Source of the DNA: Burkholderia seminalis DSM 23518
GTDB lineage: Bacteria; Pseudomonadota; Gammaproteobacteria; Burkholderiales; Burkholderiaceae
Length of the DNA: 64,000 bases
Direction: 5' to 3'
Assembly: GCF_902832885.1 (NCBI RefSeq)
Contig: NZ_CADFDK010000001.1
Location: 248,001-312,000 of the forward strand
The first letter of the stretch is position 1. Each line of letters begins with the position of its first letter. A program made the position numbers and the translations under genes. Below the pieces are notes generated by a model. It did no database searches, was not told the DNA's origin, and was given only the letters and a program-made list of their open reading frames with translations. Shown piece by piece: positions 55,301 to 63,183 of the stretch.

Positions 55301-55557
55301 CTTATCGCGAATGGGAATTGACGCACGGCCACGTATTTTCGTGCGTTACAGTCGGTTACAAAATTTACCCGTAGTGTCGCGCCGAGTAAAGGCAGGCTAT
55401 ATAGATTCCTTTACTCGAAGCCGAAATTCGGTAGATACTCCCTGCACTCCATCTTTCATCTTTGTACACCCGATTTCCGCAGGGTTTTTCAAGTACCAGA
55501 GGTAGCCGGTTGCCGCGTGACGAAGGGAACAAATCGACCAAAGAAGCGAGGACGGTC

Positions 55558-55836
55558 ATGCGATCTTTCCGGATTGCACTGACGCTGACGATCGCGCTCG
55601 CCGGTCCGTATGCGTCGAACTTCGCGTATGCGCAGCGCCCCGAGCAGGGCGCACCGTCGCGCAAGCTGCCGCGCGGCAAAGCGCCGCAGCCCGACCGTGC
55701 CGCCGAGGCGGCGGTTCGTTCCGCCGTGCCCCCCGATCTCGAACAGCGCCGCCGCGACGGGCACATGACGCCCGAAGAGCGGCACCTGTTGCGCCAGCAC
55801 ATCGAAGACGCCGTTCGCGAGTTGTACAAGCGCTGA
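55558..55836 (+). CDS. small exported protein of unknown function
   Basis: A 92-residue protein. A signal peptide with hydrophobic core LTLTIALAG ends at about AYA in NFAYAQRPE (residues 22-26). The mature part is basic and Pro-rich (PSRKLPRGKAPQPDRAAE), then GHMTPEERHLLRQHIEDAVRELYKR, a predicted helix. The family was not recognised. It is divergent from risA and could be under its control. An AGAAGCGAGGA ribosome site precedes the ATG. Confidence 0.7.
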   Translation: MRSFRIALTLTIALAGPYASNFAYAQRPEQGAPSRKLPRGKAPQPDRAAEAAVRSAVPPDLEQRRRDGHMTPEERHLLRQHIEDAVRELYKR

Positions 55837-55965
55837 CACGTGCCGTCCTTGCCCTGCGCGGCCCGCCCCGCGCAGAAAGAATTCGTAGCACTTTTTCGGT
55901 CAACTTTCGCGTGCCGAATGCCGTTGTACCGGCATCCGCACCGCCGGTGCGTTCCGGGAGAGTCC

Positions 55966-57474
55966 ATGACGATGAAAGCGAACGCTGCCATACCGGCGTC
56001 GTCGCCTGCCATGCAGTCGCCGCTCGATGCCGACGACGCGCTGTTTTTCCTCAGTCGCACCGGTTTCTCTCCCGCGCCCGCCGACGTCGCGCGTGTCGTC
56101 GGCATGACGCGCGCGCAGATCGTGGCCGACACGCTCGGCAGCGTGCGCCGCGAACCGGTGACGACATGGCCCGACTGGATCGCCGAGCCGCCGCCGACGC
56201 GCGCGCAGCGCCAGGCGCTGACGCCCGACATGCGGCGCGACGAGCAGCGCGAGCGCAACCGCCGCTACGATGAATTGCGTGCCGCCTGGGTCAACGAGAT
56301 GGTCGTCACGCCGTCGCCGCTGACCGAGCGCATGACGCTGTTCTGGCACGGGCACTTCACGTCGGGCCAGGACAAGGTGCCTTACCCGCAGACGATGGCC
56401 GCGCAGAACGCGCTGTTTCGCCGCGAGGCGCTCGGCAACTTCGGCACGCTGCTGCATGCGGTCGCGAAGGATCCGGCGATGCTGCAGTATCTCGACGGCG
56501 CGAGCAATCGCAAGGGGCGTCCGAACGAGAATTTCGCGCGCGAGGTGATGGAGCTGTTCACGCTCGGCGAAGGGCATTACACGCAGGTCGACGTGACCGA
56601 GGCCGCGCGCGCGATGACGGGCTGGACGATCGATCCCGATACGCTGCGCTTCGAGGTGCGGCCCGACACCCACGACGCCGGCGAGAAGACGATTCTCGGC
56701 GAAACGGGGCCGTTCGACGGCGACGGCTTTCTCGACATCCTGCTGAAGCGGCCGGGCACCGCGCGTTTCATCGCCGCCAAGTTGTGGCGCGAGTTCGTGT
56801 CCGACACGCCCGATCCGGGGGCGCTCGATACGGTCGCCGACCGGTTCCGCGCGAGCGGTTACGACATTCGCGCGGCGCTCGCCGCGCTGTGGTCGACCGA
56901 CGCGTTCTGGGATCCGCGCAACCGCGGCGTGCTCGTCAAGTCGCCGGCCGAGTTCGTCGTCGGGTCGGTGCGGCTGTTCGACGTGGCGTACGGCGATCCG
57001 CAGATGCTCGCGAACACCGTGCGCACGCTCGGGCAGAACCTGTTCTATCCGCCGAACGTCAAAGGCTGGCCGGGCGGTGCGCTGTGGATCAACAGCACCA
57101 CGCTGCTGTCGCGCAAGCAGTTCGTCGAGCAGTTGTTCCGCGCGACGGAGACGGCCGGCATGCGCGTGCCCGCGCATCCGATGGCGCCGCCGCCGAATGC
57201 GTGGACGCATGCGATGCCGGTGGCCGACATGGCGTCCGCGGCCGGCATGCGCGGCACGCCGGCCAGGCCCGCGCGCGGCGGGCTGCGGTTCGACCTCGAA
57301 CGCTGGCTCGCGCAATATCGCGCGCGGCCGCAGGCAATCGCCGGATTGTCGACCGAGCTTCAGTTGCAGCACGCGGTGCTGCAACTGTCGCCGGTCGCGG
57401 CGATCGACACGGATTCGACCGGCAGCGCGTATCTCGAGGCGCTGCTGATGGATCCGGCCTATCAGCTGAAATGA
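55966..57474 (+). CDS. DUF1800 protein
   Basis: A 502-residue protein of the DUF1800 family, nearly always found next to a DUF1501 gene. Signatures visible are HFLSRTGF-like FFLSRTGFSPAPADV, ERMTLFWHGHFTS, GRPNENFAREVMELFTLGEGHYTQ and LYPPNVKGWPGG-like FYPPNVKGWPGG. No signal peptide is evident. The ATG at 55966 lies behind GGGAGAGTCC; the frame upstream lacks similarity. The function is unknown. DUF1501 follows 67 bases downstream. Confidence 0.9.
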   Translation: MTMKANAAIPASSPAMQSPLDADDALFFLSRTGFSPAPADVARVVGMTRAQIVADTLGSVRREPVTTWPDWIAEPPPTRAQRQALTPDMRRDEQRERNRRYDELRAAWVNEMVVTPSPLTERMTLFWHGHFTSGQDKVPYPQTMAAQNALFRREALGNFGTLLHAVAKDPAMLQYLDGASNRKGRPNENFAREVMELFTLGEGHYTQVDVTEAARAMTGWTIDPDTLRFEVRPDTHDAGEKTILGETGPFDGDGFLDILLKRPGTARFIAAKLWREFVSDTPDPGALDTVADRFRASGYDIRAALAALWSTDAFWDPRNRGVLVKSPAEFVVGSVRLFDVAYGDPQMLANTVRTLGQNLFYPPNVKGWPGGALWINSTTLLSRKQFVEQLFRATETAGMRVPAHPMAPPPNAWTHAMPVADMASAAGMRGTPARPARGGLRFDLERWLAQYRARPQAIAGLSTELQLQHAVLQLSPVAAIDTDSTGSAYLEALLMDPAYQLK

Positions 57475-57541
57475 TGCAAACAACGACGAAGCGGGGCGCC
57501 GCCGCGGCAAACGTGCCGGACGGCGAACCAAAGGATGCGCG

Positions 57542-58762
57542 ATGAACCGACGTGATTTTCTGACGCTGACCGGCGCCGCGGCCGCGGCCGGCGTGTCGAT
57601 GTGGCAAGCGCCCGCGATCGCCGCTTCCGCGGCGCAGGCGGGGCGGCAACCGGCGGCCGGGTACGCGAACGTGCTGATTCTCGTCGAGCTGAAGGGCGGC
57701 AACGACGGCCTCAATACGGTGGTGCCGTACGCGGACCCGCTGTATTACCAGTTCCGGCGCAGCATCGGCATCAAGCGCGAGCAGGTGCTGCAGCTCGACG
57801 CGCACACGGGGCTGCACCCGTCGCTCGCGGCGTTGATGCCGCTGTGGCGTGACGGGCAGGTCGCGGTCGTGCAAGGCGTCGGTTATCCGCAGCCGAACCT
57901 GTCGCATTTCCGTTCGATCGAGATCTGGGACACCGCATCGCGCTCCGACCAGTATCTGCATGAAGGGTGGCTGACGCGCACGTTCGCGCAGGCGCCCGTG
58001 CCGCCCGGTTTCGCGGCGGATGGCGTCGTCCTCGGCAGCGCGGAGATGGGGCCGCTGTCGAACGGCGCGCGTGCGATCGCGCTCGTCAACCCCGCGCAGT
58101 TCATCCGGGCGGCGCGGCTCGCCGAGCCGTCGTCGCTGCGCGAGCAGAACCCGGCGCTCGCGCACATCATCGACGTCGAGAACGACATCGTGAAGGCGGC
58201 CGACCGGCTGCGGCCGCGCGGCGGCATGCGCGAGTTCAGGACGGCCTTCCCGGCCGGCGCGTTCGGCACGTCGGTGAAGACCGCGATGCAGGTGCTGGCC
58301 GCGTGCGAGGCGTCCGGGCCCGGCGCGCAGGATGGCGTCGCGGTGCTGCGTCTGACGCTCAACGGTTTCGATACGCACCAGAACCAGCCGGGGCAGCAGG
58401 CTGCGTTGCTCAAGCAGTTCGCGGAAGGGATGAGCGCGATGCGTGGCGCGCTGATCGAACTCGGGCGCTGGAACCAGACGCTCGTGATGACGTATGCGGA
58501 ATTCGGGCGGCGGGTGCGCGAGAACCAGAGCAACGGCACCGATCACGGTACGGCCGCGCCGCATTTCGTGATGGGCGGCCGCGTGGCCGGCGGGCTGTAC
58601 GGCGCGCCGCCCGCGCTCGGCCGGCTCGACGGCAACGGCAACCTGCCGGTCGCGGTCGATTTCCGCCAGCTTTATGCCACCGTGCTCGGGCCGTGGTGGG
58701 GGCTCGACGCGACGCGCGTGCTGCAGCAGCGCTTCGACACGCTGCCGCTGTTGAAGGCGTGA
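57542..58762 (+). CDS. DUF1501 protein with Tat signal
   Basis: A 406-residue exported protein. NRRDFLTLTGAAAAAG is a twin-arginine signal, so it is folded in the cytoplasm before export. The mature protein has VLVELKGGNDGLNTVVPY-like ILVELKGGNDGLNTVVPYAD, DTASRSDQYLHEGWL, GFDTHQNQPGQQAAL, MTYAEFGRRVREN and DHGTAAPHFVMGG. These are metal-type His/Asp motifs of the sulfatase/alkaline-phosphatase-like DUF1501 family. It pairs with DUF1800; the substrate is unknown. The stop is 10 bases from the end of the converging synthase gene. Confidence 0.92.
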   Translation: MNRRDFLTLTGAAAAAGVSMWQAPAIAASAAQAGRQPAAGYANVLILVELKGGNDGLNTVVPYADPLYYQFRRSIGIKREQVLQLDAHTGLHPSLAALMPLWRDGQVAVVQGVGYPQPNLSHFRSIEIWDTASRSDQYLHEGWLTRTFAQAPVPPGFAADGVVLGSAEMGPLSNGARAIALVNPAQFIRAARLAEPSSLREQNPALAHIIDVENDIVKAADRLRPRGGMREFRTAFPAGAFGTSVKTAMQVLAACEASGPGAQDGVAVLRLTLNGFDTHQNQPGQQAALLKQFAEGMSAMRGALIELGRWNQTLVMTYAEFGRRVRENQSNGTDHGTAAPHFVMGGRVAGGLYGAPPALGRLDGNGNLPVAVDFRQLYATVLGPWWGLDATRVLQQRFDTLPLLKA

Positions 58763-58772
58763 CGCGTAAGGG

Positions 58773-59606
58773 TCAGCGGCGCCGCGACGCGCGCCACGCG
58801 ATCCACAGTTTGCGGATCGGCGTGAGCGCGATGCGCTGGTGCAGCACCTGGTAGCCGTCGCGCTCGATTTCGTCGAGCAGCGCGCCGGCCAGCGCGATCT
58901 GCGCGCGCAGCGTGCGCTGCGCGCGGCGTTCGGACGCGGGGATCGCCGCGTCGGCGGCGGCGAGCGCTTCGCGCGCGCGGGCCGTCTGGAATTGCAGCAA
59001 TTCGGTGAAGGCCGGGCTGTAGCGGCGATTCAGCAGATCGGCCGCGGTCACGTTGTAGCGCTGCAGTTCGTCGATCGGCAGGTAGATGCGGCCGTGGCGC
59101 GCGTCGTTGCCGAGTTCCTGCACGAACTGCGCGAGCATCAGCGCGCGGCCGGCCTCCGCGGCCCACGGCTGCGGGTCGGCCGGGTTCGCGGCACTTGCGC
59201 GCGCAACCAGTGACGCGAACGTGCCGCCCGCCTGAGCGATGTAGCGCTGCAGGTTCGCGAAATCGAGGTAGCGCGCCTGTTCGAGATCCATCCCGTAGCC
59301 GTTGACGAGCGTGCGCAACGCATCGGCCTCGGCCGCGATCGCCGGGTGATGCTGCGCGAGTGCCTTCGTGACGGGGTGCGACGGCTGCCCGTCGGCCAGC
59401 GCCGCGAGTTCCTTGTGCCACCACGCGAGCTTCGTGTGTCCGACGGTCGGGTCGCTGGTTTCCTTGACGGTTTCCTCGAGTTCGCGGCGCAGCGCGAACA
59501 GCGCCGTCAGGCGCGGCTGCGTGGCGAGCGGCGCCTGACGCAGCGCGTAGTAGACGCTGGAGCCCGCGGGGGCGGCCTTTTGCTGACAGTAGTCGTCGAA
59601 GTTCAC
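58773..59606 (-). CDS. squalene/phytoene synthase-family protein
   Basis: A 277-residue all-alpha prenyl-transferase fold similar to HpnC/HpnD. YCQQKAAPAGSSVYYALRQAP and TKLAWWHKEL are typical. The first Asp-rich motif is replaced by ELEETVKE (residues 42-49), and the second reads QELGNDARHGRIYLP (163-177) instead of the usual RDxxEDxxxGRxYLP. Either this is a divergent head-to-head synthase or its activity has changed. The start is GTG 59606. There are no hopanoid genes nearby. Confidence 0.85.
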   Translation of the reverse strand: MNFDDYCQQKAAPAGSSVYYALRQAPLATQPRLTALFALRRELEETVKETSDPTVGHTKLAWWHKELAALADGQPSHPVTKALAQHHPAIAAEADALRTLVNGYGMDLEQARYLDFANLQRYIAQAGGTFASLVARASAANPADPQPWAAEAGRALMLAQFVQELGNDARHGRIYLPIDELQRYNVTAADLLNRRYSPAFTELLQFQTARAREALAAADAAIPASERRAQRTLRAQIALAGALLDEIERDGYQVLHQRIALTPIRKLWIAWRASRRR

Positions 59607-59709
59607 GGGCGGAATCGGTGGGGGCGGGTTCGGGGGACGCGCGGCGGCGCGGTGCCGAAACGTCGAGCGCGGCATTCTAGCATCGCTGCACGATGGGTGC
59701 CGGCGGGGC

Positions 59710-59738
59710 GAGACAAGGCCGCACGGATCGGGTAGAAT
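59710..59738 (+). promoter_or_regulatory. putative promoter of tRNA-Leu
   Basis: TAGAAT (59733-59738) with a weak GAGACA (59710-59715) 17 bases upstream. Position about 100 bases before the tRNA. Confidence 0.4.
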
Positions 59739-59842
59739 CTCGCGCTCGCCTGATCGGGCGTGCCGGTTTTCGGGCCGGCATGAAAGTCCCGGGCGCGTGG
59801 CGCACGCATCTTGCGTGCCGCGCGGTCAGGCGACGGAAATGC

Positions 59843-59929
59843 GCGTGAGTGGCGAAATTGGTAGACGCACCAGGTTTAGGTCCTGACGCCCGCAAGGGTG
59901 TGCCGGTTCGAGTCCGGCCTCACGCACCA
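59843..59929 (+). tRNA. tRNA-Leu (anticodon TAG)
   Basis: An 87-base class II tRNA. The acceptor GCGTGAG (59843-59849) pairs with CTCACGC (59919-59925), followed by A73 and an encoded CCA. The D-arm is TGGCGAAATTGGTAGACGCA, and the anticodon loop TTTAGGT carries TAG between arms ending CAGG and CCTG. A long variable arm (CGCCCGCAAGGGTG region) and the T-loop GGTTCGAGTCC identify leucine. Confidence 0.97.
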
Positions 59930-59965
59930 GAAGTCGGATACGCACCCGTCAAGGGGCGGTTCCCC

Positions 59966-60005
59966 AAAAAAGCGCTGCCGGTCGACTGACCGCAGCGCTT
60001 TTTTC
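59966..60005 (+). terminator. rho-independent terminator after tRNA-Leu
   Basis: AGCGCTGCCGGTC (59971-59983) pairs with GACCGCAGCGCT (59988-59999) with one bulged C and loop GACT, preceded by an A-run and followed by TTTTTT. It is usable in both directions. Confidence 0.9.
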
Positions 60006-60128
60006 GTTTGATGGCCGTTTTTCTTGCCGGGACGCAGGTCCATATGGACGCACACGGAAATTCGGTCGCGTGTAATGTGTCATATCGCGATCGAATACAA
60101 GAAGCGCAAATACACCGAGGGGCCGCCG

Positions 60129-60422
60129 ATGAAGAACACCCTACCCATCCCGATTTCCGTTCTGGCGCTGATGCTGTCCGCGCCGGCCATGGCCAATACG
60201 CCGGCCGACAACGTCGCATGGAGCGCGAGGCCCGTGCAGACGGTTGCATCGCCGTCGGCATGCTCCGCGTATTCCGGGCGGATGACGTTGAACGGCGAGC
60301 CGTTGTCGACCGAGGGTGTGCTGAAAGTGCTCGGCACGTCGTTCGCTGGCGCCGCACTGGGTGCCGTCGTCGGCGGATATCAGGGCGCGGCGCCCAATCC
60401 GTGCCCGCGTCCCGGCCTGTGA
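60129..60422 (+). CDS. small exported protein with glycine-zipper segment
   Basis: A 97-residue protein. The signal peptide MKNTLPIPISVLALMLSAPAMA ends at residue 22. The mature part contains two Cys residues and a late hydrophobic glycine-zipper stretch GTSFAGAALGAVVGGYQG (about residues 69-86), as in small outer-membrane or periplasmic proteins that oligomerise or insert. It was not recognised as a named family. It stands alone after tRNA-Leu and is preceded by CGAGGGG about 9 bases before the ATG. Confidence 0.65.
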   Translation: MKNTLPIPISVLALMLSAPAMANTPADNVAWSARPVQTVASPSACSAYSGRMTLNGEPLSTEGVLKVLGTSFAGAALGAVVGGYQGAAPNPCPRPGL

Positions 60423-60486
60423 CCGGCGTGCGAGCGAATCGCGGGGTTCGCCGCTTCATCTGCAACAAGCCCGGTACCAGGCGCGC

Positions 60487-60717
60487 CTACTCCCAGAAAC
60501 TCCGGATCGCGACCGCCACGATCACCGGCACCGAGAACACCAGCGGAATGGCGAAATACTGCGCTTCGCGATCGACGACCCAACTGTAGATCACCCACGC
60601 CGCGCCGATCGCGAACGTGATGAGGCCGACCGTGACGGCGGCGATGTTCAGGACCAGCTTCGACGGCTGGCGGCGCGTTCTGGTGTTGTCGTTGTCATCG
60701 CGCGGGGACGATTTCAT
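60487..60717 (-). CDS. small two-helix membrane protein, unknown
   Basis: A 76-residue protein. The first 20 residues are polar and charged (SSPRDDNDNTRTRRQPSK), then two transmembrane helices (LVLNIAAVTVGLITFAIGAAWVIYSWVV-like and FAIPLVFSVPVIVAVAIRSF). The start at 60717 follows a plausible ribosome site. No family recognised. It is downstream of the histone-deacetylase-like gene on the same strand with a gap of 111 bases. Confidence 0.55.
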   Translation of the reverse strand: MKSSPRDDNDNTRTRRQPSKLVLNIAAVTVGLITFAIGAAWVIYSWVVDREAQYFAIPLVFSVPVIVAVAIRSFWE

Positions 60718-60828
60718 CGGAAGAGTGCGGCCTCGAGCCGGAACAGGGGTAAAGGCACAGGAAACCCCATCCGCACGGATCGCGCAAGGGCCGGCGCGGG
60801 CCGGCCCCGTCACGTCCGTTCCCGCGCG

Positions 60829-61938
60829 TTACAACCCGAACGACGCAGCCAGTTCGTCCAGCAGCGCGCGCTGGAACGCGACGAACCGTTCACCCGGCTG
60901 CTGGGCGATCGCGAGATCGAGCATCGGATCGGCGACGTCGGTGCGAATGCCGGCCAGTTCCTCGACGATCGCGAGTCCGCAGAATGGCACGTATGCCTCC
61001 GAATAGCCGCCTTCGTGGACGATCACGAGCCGCCCGCCGCAATGGCGTTGCGCGGCCTCCTTCACCGCGCGCGTCGTGAACCGGTAGCTGTCGGTATGCA
61101 GTTGCATGCGCGCGAGCGGATCGACGGCGCTCGCGTCGAGGCCGCTTGCGATGACGATCAGCTCGGGCCGGAAGCGCTCCAGCGCAGGCAGCACGATTCG
61201 CTCGAACGCGTAGCGATACGCGTCGTCGCCGCTGCCGGCGAGCAGCGGCACGTTCAGGTTTGCGTCGATACCCGCGCCTTCGCCGCGATCGTCCGCGCCG
61301 CTGTAGCCGGGCGGAAAGCAGCGGTCCTGGTGCAGCGAGATCGTCAGCGTGTCCGGGTCATCGTAGTAGATCGACTGCGTGCCGTTGCCGTGATGCACGT
61401 CCCAGTCGATCACCGCGACGCGCTCGATGCCGTGTTTCGCGCGAGCGGCCTCGATGGCGATCGGAATGTTCGCCAGCATGCAGAAGCCCATCGGACGGTC
61501 GCGCAGGCAGTGGTGGCCGGGCGGCCGCGACAGCGAGAACGCGTTGGCCGCGCGCTCGCCGACGACCGCATCGACGGCCGCGATCGCGAGGCCGGCGGAC
61601 AGCGCGGCGATCTCGTAGCTGCCCTTGCCGAACGGCGCGAGATCGCCGAGGTCGCCGCCATTCGCGTCGCTGAGTGCGCGGAACGCGTCGAGATAGTGCG
61701 CCGGATGAATGCGCAGCAGGTCGGTGCTCGTCGCCGGCTCGGCGCCGCGCAGGTCGAGTTGCGCGGCCAGGCCCGATGCCTGGACGAGCGACAGGAAGCG
61801 GCGCTTCGAGTCGGGCGATTCCGCGTAGCCCGCGCTCGACGGCGGCTGGACCCAGCCGCCGACCGGGAAGAACAGCGCGTGCGTGCCGCCGGTATGCCAG
61901 AAGGTGCGTTCGTCGGTGAAGAAGGCAGTGCGATTCAT
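60829..61938 (-). CDS. class II histone deacetylase-like amidohydrolase (acetylpolyamine amidohydrolase family)
   Basis: A 369-residue zinc deacetylase. RPPGHHC is the active-site His pair, VIDWDVHHGNGTQSIYYDD supplies Asp and His zinc ligands, and ASGLDASAVDPLARM gives the third ligand region. In bacteria these enzymes deacetylate acetylpolyamines or other small acetyl-amines rather than histones. The ATG at 61938 is 14 bases from the MFS gene's stop, so the two genes form one unit and the transporter may bring in the substrate. Confidence 0.9.
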   Translation of the reverse strand: MNRTAFFTDERTFWHTGGTHALFFPVGGWVQPPSSAGYAESPDSKRRFLSLVQASGLAAQLDLRGAEPATSTDLLRIHPAHYLDAFRALSDANGGDLGDLAPFGKGSYEIAALSAGLAIAAVDAVVGERAANAFSLSRPPGHHCLRDRPMGFCMLANIPIAIEAARAKHGIERVAVIDWDVHHGNGTQSIYYDDPDTLTISLHQDRCFPPGYSGADDRGEGAGIDANLNVPLLAGSGDDAYRYAFERIVLPALERFRPELIVIASGLDASAVDPLARMQLHTDSYRFTTRAVKEAAQRHCGGRLVIVHEGGYSEAYVPFCGLAIVEELAGIRTDVADPMLDLAIAQQPGERFVAFQRALLDELAASFGL

Positions 61939-61952
61939 GGATGCGTGACCTG

Positions 61953-63161
61953 TCACGGTTGGGGGGAAGCGGAGGCGCGCGCGCGGCGATCGATATGGCG
62001 CAGCGCGGCGAACGACACGATCGCGACGGCCGTCGCGGCGATGAACAACGTGCGCATCGTGCTGCCGGCGTCGAGCATCAGCCCGGCAAGCAGCGGGCCG
62101 GCGGCAAGGCCGGCGCCGATCACGAAATTGAGCGTGGCGACGAGCCGGCCCGACGTGTCGATCTGCGCGACCGTCGCGAGGATGAACGGCAGCACGAACG
62201 TCCACGCGAACTTGAACGCGAAGATCGCCGCGCTGTAGCCGCCGGTGTCATGCATCGCGGCGAGCGCGACGAGCGACGCCGCGAGCAGCGCGTAACCGGC
62301 CGCGAGCATCGTGTGTCGCGCGAGCCGGCCGCCCGCGCACGACGCGAGCGCCGCGCCGGCGATCCCCATCACGCTCGCGATCGCGAGCACGTTGCCGGTC
62401 GACTGCGGATCGAGCCCGGCGTCGGCCGCCGCGCGGCTCGCGAACGTCCACACGCTGCCGATCGCGAGATAGAACGTCAGCACCGCGCCGATGGCGAGCA
62501 CGACGCAGCTTCGCGGCGTCTGCATCGCATCGCCGCGTGCGGTGCGCGCGGCTGCCGTCCGCGTACCGAGCGACGACGGAAAGCCGCGCGACAACGGCGC
62601 CGCGAGCAGGGCGAGCCCGGCGAGCGCCACGTACAGCGCGCGCAGCCCGAACGCGGCGAACACGTGCGGCAGCACGAACAGGCCGATCGCCCCCGCGATC
62701 AGCTGGCCGACGACCCACAGGCCGTACACACGGTCGCTGTTCTCGCTCGTCGCCGCGCTCGTCATGCAGAGCACCATCAGCGAACCGCCGCCGAGCGCGG
62801 TGACGGCCCGCAGCGCGAGCAGCGCGGCGAAGCCGGGCATCCACAGTGCGGTCAGCAGGTTGCCCGCGCCGAACAGCGCGATCGCGAAGGCGGCGACGCG
62901 GCGCGCGTCGACCCGGCCGAGCCACAGGTACGACGGCACGGTCGCGAGGCTGAACGCACCGAGTTCGACGAAGAAGTAGGTGCCGATCTGCGACGCCGAC
63001 AAGCCGAGTTGCGTCGCGAGCTGACCGGCCACGGCCGGTGCAACGAGCAGCAGGAGCGGCGTGATGGCCGCGAACACGACGAGCGCGGCGAGCGTCGAGC
63101 GGGCGAAGGCCGGCGCACGGCCGTCGGGCGAGCATGCGGCATCCGGGGACAGGGTTTTCAT
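61953..63161 (-). CDS. MFS transporter
   Basis: A 402-residue twelve-helix transporter. SYLWLGRVDARRVAAFAIAL takes the motif A position in a degenerate form, and the second half begins after a short basic loop (GTRTAAARTARGDAM). No strong substrate signature was recognised. It lies just ahead of the HDAC-like gene in the same direction and 22 bases behind the end of the porin gene, so porin, transporter and deacetylase may be one uptake-and-use unit. Confidence 0.85.
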   Translation of the reverse strand: MKTLSPDAACSPDGRAPAFARSTLAALVVFAAITPLLLLVAPAVAGQLATQLGLSASQIGTYFFVELGAFSLATVPSYLWLGRVDARRVAAFAIALFGAGNLLTALWMPGFAALLALRAVTALGGGSLMVLCMTSAATSENSDRVYGLWVVGQLIAGAIGLFVLPHVFAAFGLRALYVALAGLALLAAPLSRGFPSSLGTRTAAARTARGDAMQTPRSCVVLAIGAVLTFYLAIGSVWTFASRAAADAGLDPQSTGNVLAIASVMGIAGAALASCAGGRLARHTMLAAGYALLAASLVALAAMHDTGGYSAAIFAFKFAWTFVLPFILATVAQIDTSGRLVATLNFVIGAGLAAGPLLAGLMLDAGSTMRTLFIAATAVAIVSFAALRHIDRRARASASPQP

Positions 63162-63183
63162 GGCGGGATCTCGTTGGGGGAAG

